A DNA stretch of 7,509 nucleotides, from the NCBI GenBank assembly GCA_946613955.1, contig CAMOGC010000081.1:1-7509 (forward strand), read 5' to 3'. Shown one piece after another: positions 6,637 to 7,509 of this stretch; the first letter of the stretch is position 1; each line of letters begins with the position of its first letter. The notes below the pieces were generated by a model. It saw only the letters and a list, made by a program, of their open reading frames with translations, was not told the DNA's origin and made no database searches. The translations under genes were made by a program, and so were the position numbers. The DNA is from an uncultured Clostridia bacterium. Lineage in GTDB: Bacteria; Bacillota_A; Clostridia; Christensenellales; Aristaeellaceae.

Positions 6637-7353
6637 ATGGCCTATGAGGAACTGCAGCGGATGGTGGACGAAAGCAGCCGCATCGTTTTCTTTGGCGGCG
6701 CGGGGGTCTCGACGGAAAGCGGGATACCGGACTTTCGGAGCGTGGACGGGCTGTATCATCAGCAATATGACTGGCCGCCGGAAACGATCCTGTCCCATTC
6801 CTTCTTTCAGCGGCAGACGGCGGAGTTTTACCGGTTTTACCGGGCCAAGATGCTGGCGCCGGACGCCAAACCCAACAAGGCCCATCTGAAGCTGGCCCAA
6901 TGGGAAAGGGAAGGAAAGCTCCTGGCCATCGTGACCCAGAACATCGACGGGCTGCATCAGGCGGCGGGAAACAAAAAGGTTTACGAACTCCACGGCAGCG
7001 TCCACCGGAACTACTGCCAGAAATGCGGAAAGTTTTTCGGGCCGGAATACCTGCTGGAAAACAGGGAACCGGTGCCGAAATGCGAATGCGGCGGAATCAT
7101 CAAGCCGGATGTGGTGCTTTACGAGGAAGGGCTGGATCAGCGGACGCTGGAGGGTGCCGTCAGCGCCATTTCCCGGGCGGACATGATGATCGTGGCCGGG
7201 ACCAGCCTGACGGTTTACCCCGCCGCGGGTCTGATCCGGTATTTCAGGGGGAAGCACCTGGTGCTCATCAACCGGGACGCCACGCCCATGGACGACAGCG
7301 CCGAGCTGGTGCTCCACGAAAAGGTCGGCGAGGTGCTGGGCAGCCTGAAATAA
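6637..7353 (+). CDS. NAD-dependent protein deacylase, sirtuin (Sir2) family
   Basis: A 238-residue cytosolic enzyme of the usual length for a bacterial sirtuin. It removes acyl groups from lysine, consuming NAD+ and releasing nicotinamide and O-acyl-ADP-ribose. All core motifs are present: GAGVSTESGIPDFR (21-34) for NAD binding, TQNIDGLH (100-107), catalytic H119 in ELHGS, zinc cysteines C127/C130 and C149/C151 (C-x2-C and C-x-C), and GTSLTVYPAA near the end of the Rossmann fold. Overall it looks close to Thermotoga maritima Sir2, a class U-type deacetylase. The Tyr/Arg pair typical of desuccinylases of the SIRT5/CobB type is not obvious, although FYRFYRAK (near residue 66-73) contains Tyr and Arg, so acyl preference is uncertain. 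In Clostridia such genes are often called cobB or srtN. It ends directly before a hairpin terminator. Confidence 0.96.
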   Translation: MAYEELQRMVDESSRIVFFGGAGVSTESGIPDFRSVDGLYHQQYDWPPETILSHSFFQRQTAEFYRFYRAKMLAPDAKPNKAHLKLAQWEREGKLLAIVTQNIDGLHQAAGNKKVYELHGSVHRNYCQKCGKFFGPEYLLENREPVPKCECGGIIKPDVVLYEEGLDQRTLEGAVSAISRADMMIVAGTSLTVYPAAGLIRYFRGKHLVLINRDATPMDDSAELVLHEKVGEVLGSLK

Positions 7354-7355
7354 GA

Positions 7356-7381
7356 AAAAATGCGGAGAAATCCTCATTTTT
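7356..7381 (+). terminator. Intrinsic terminator of the sirtuin gene
   Basis: AAAAATG, C, GGA, loop GAAA, TCC, T, CATTTTT: a hairpin with one C/T mismatch and a GAAA tetraloop, starting 3 bases after the stop codon. The A-rich left arm and T-rich right arm mean that it could work in both directions. Confidence 0.7.
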
Positions 7382-7384
7382 CGC

Positions 7385-7418
7385 ACAAAAAAGACAAAAA
7401 AAGCCCGCGAAGGGGCTT
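7385..7418 (-). terminator. Intrinsic terminator for a transcript arriving on the - strand
   Basis: On the - strand this reads AAGCCC, loop CTTCGC, GGGCTT, followed by a long T-rich run (T-tracts at 7395-7400 and 7386-7392 in + coordinates). That is a textbook intrinsic terminator form. It implies either a - strand transcript entering from the right of the window or a barrier to antisense transcription. Its right arm (7413-7418) overlaps the -35 element of the + strand promoter. Confidence 0.5.
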
Positions 7419-7445
7419 GACGGACAGGAACTGTTCCGTTATAAT
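7417..7445 (+). promoter_or_regulatory. Strong sigma-A promoter
   Basis: TTGACG (7417-7422), a spacer of exactly 17 bases, then TATAAT (7440-7445). The -10 is perfect and the -35 is one base off consensus. A-tracts at 7386-7401 sit where an UP element would help RNA polymerase. Such a match is unlikely by chance in GC-rich sequence. The predicted transcript start is near 7451-7453, reading out of the window. Confidence 0.75.
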
Positions 7446-7451
7446 GACTTC

Positions 7452-7509
7452 AGTCACCTGGGGTTCGCGACAGTCCTTCGGTTTTCCCCACATTTCGAAA
7501 AATGGAGCC
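7452..7509 (+). ncRNA. Start of an untranslated transcript, possible structured RNA (6S-like?), partial
   Basis: This is the sequence downstream of the strong promoter to the window edge. It has no ribosome binding site; the only late ATG (7502) lacks one. TGGGG (7459-7463) can pair with CCCCA (7486-7490). The order CCTGGGG, GTTCGC, CAGTCC, ATTTC recalls from memory the 5' strand of 6S RNA (E. coli has CTGAGATGTTCGC, then CAGTCC, then ATTTC), but spacing differs and the pairing 3' half is outside the window. It could equally be a long 5' leader or riboswitch of a downstream gene. Confidence 0.25.

Noticed and set aside
1..7509. CRISPR array, tRNA or rRNA genes, insertion sequences, attachment sites
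   Set aside because: I looked for spaced repeats, cloverleaf-like arms, inverted terminal repeats and transposase motifs on both strands and saw none.

Overview
The window is a compact, GC-rich stretch in which every supported gene lies on the + strand. It holds the tail of one gene, six complete genes, and a regulatory segment at the right end. Strong AAGGAGG-type ribosome binding sites, short gaps, GC-rich third codon positions and the DUF4956/VTC gene pair point to a GC-rich member of the Bacillota, most likely class Clostridia. That assignment is an inference from style and gene content; no phylogenetic marker gene is present.

Left block (1-2079): the last codons of a probable DUF4956 membrane protein are followed by a stand-alone VTC-type polyphosphate polymerase domain protein. 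Next comes an exported PIG-L family de-N-acetylase with a discoidin-like N-terminal domain. The first two form a familiar module. The deacetylase acts outside the membrane and may or may not belong to it. Small GC-rich hairpins lie in the gaps.

Central block (2239-4895): a 628-residue AAA+ protein is translationally coupled (ATGA overlap) to a 257-residue protein of unknown family. The AAA+ protein joins an N-terminal module that looks like an AAA fold without a P-loop to an intact ClpB-D2-like ATPase module. This pair is the least explained part of the window and the best candidate for an undescribed unfoldase/remodelling system.

Right block (5027-7353): a polytopic GT-C-like glycosyltransferase of the cytoplasmic membrane is followed after 32 bases by a sirtuin-type NAD-dependent protein deacylase. 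The sirtuin has a textbook ribosome binding site and a hairpin terminator directly after its stop codon.

Right edge (7354-7509): after the terminator there is a near-consensus sigma-A promoter (TTGACG, 17 bases, TATAAT) with A-tracts upstream. Its 3' side carries no visible ribosome binding site or start codon, so it may drive a structured RNA lying mostly beyond the window. A second hairpin overlapping the -35 element reads as a strong intrinsic terminator on the - strand. No gap between genes exceeds 300 bases.
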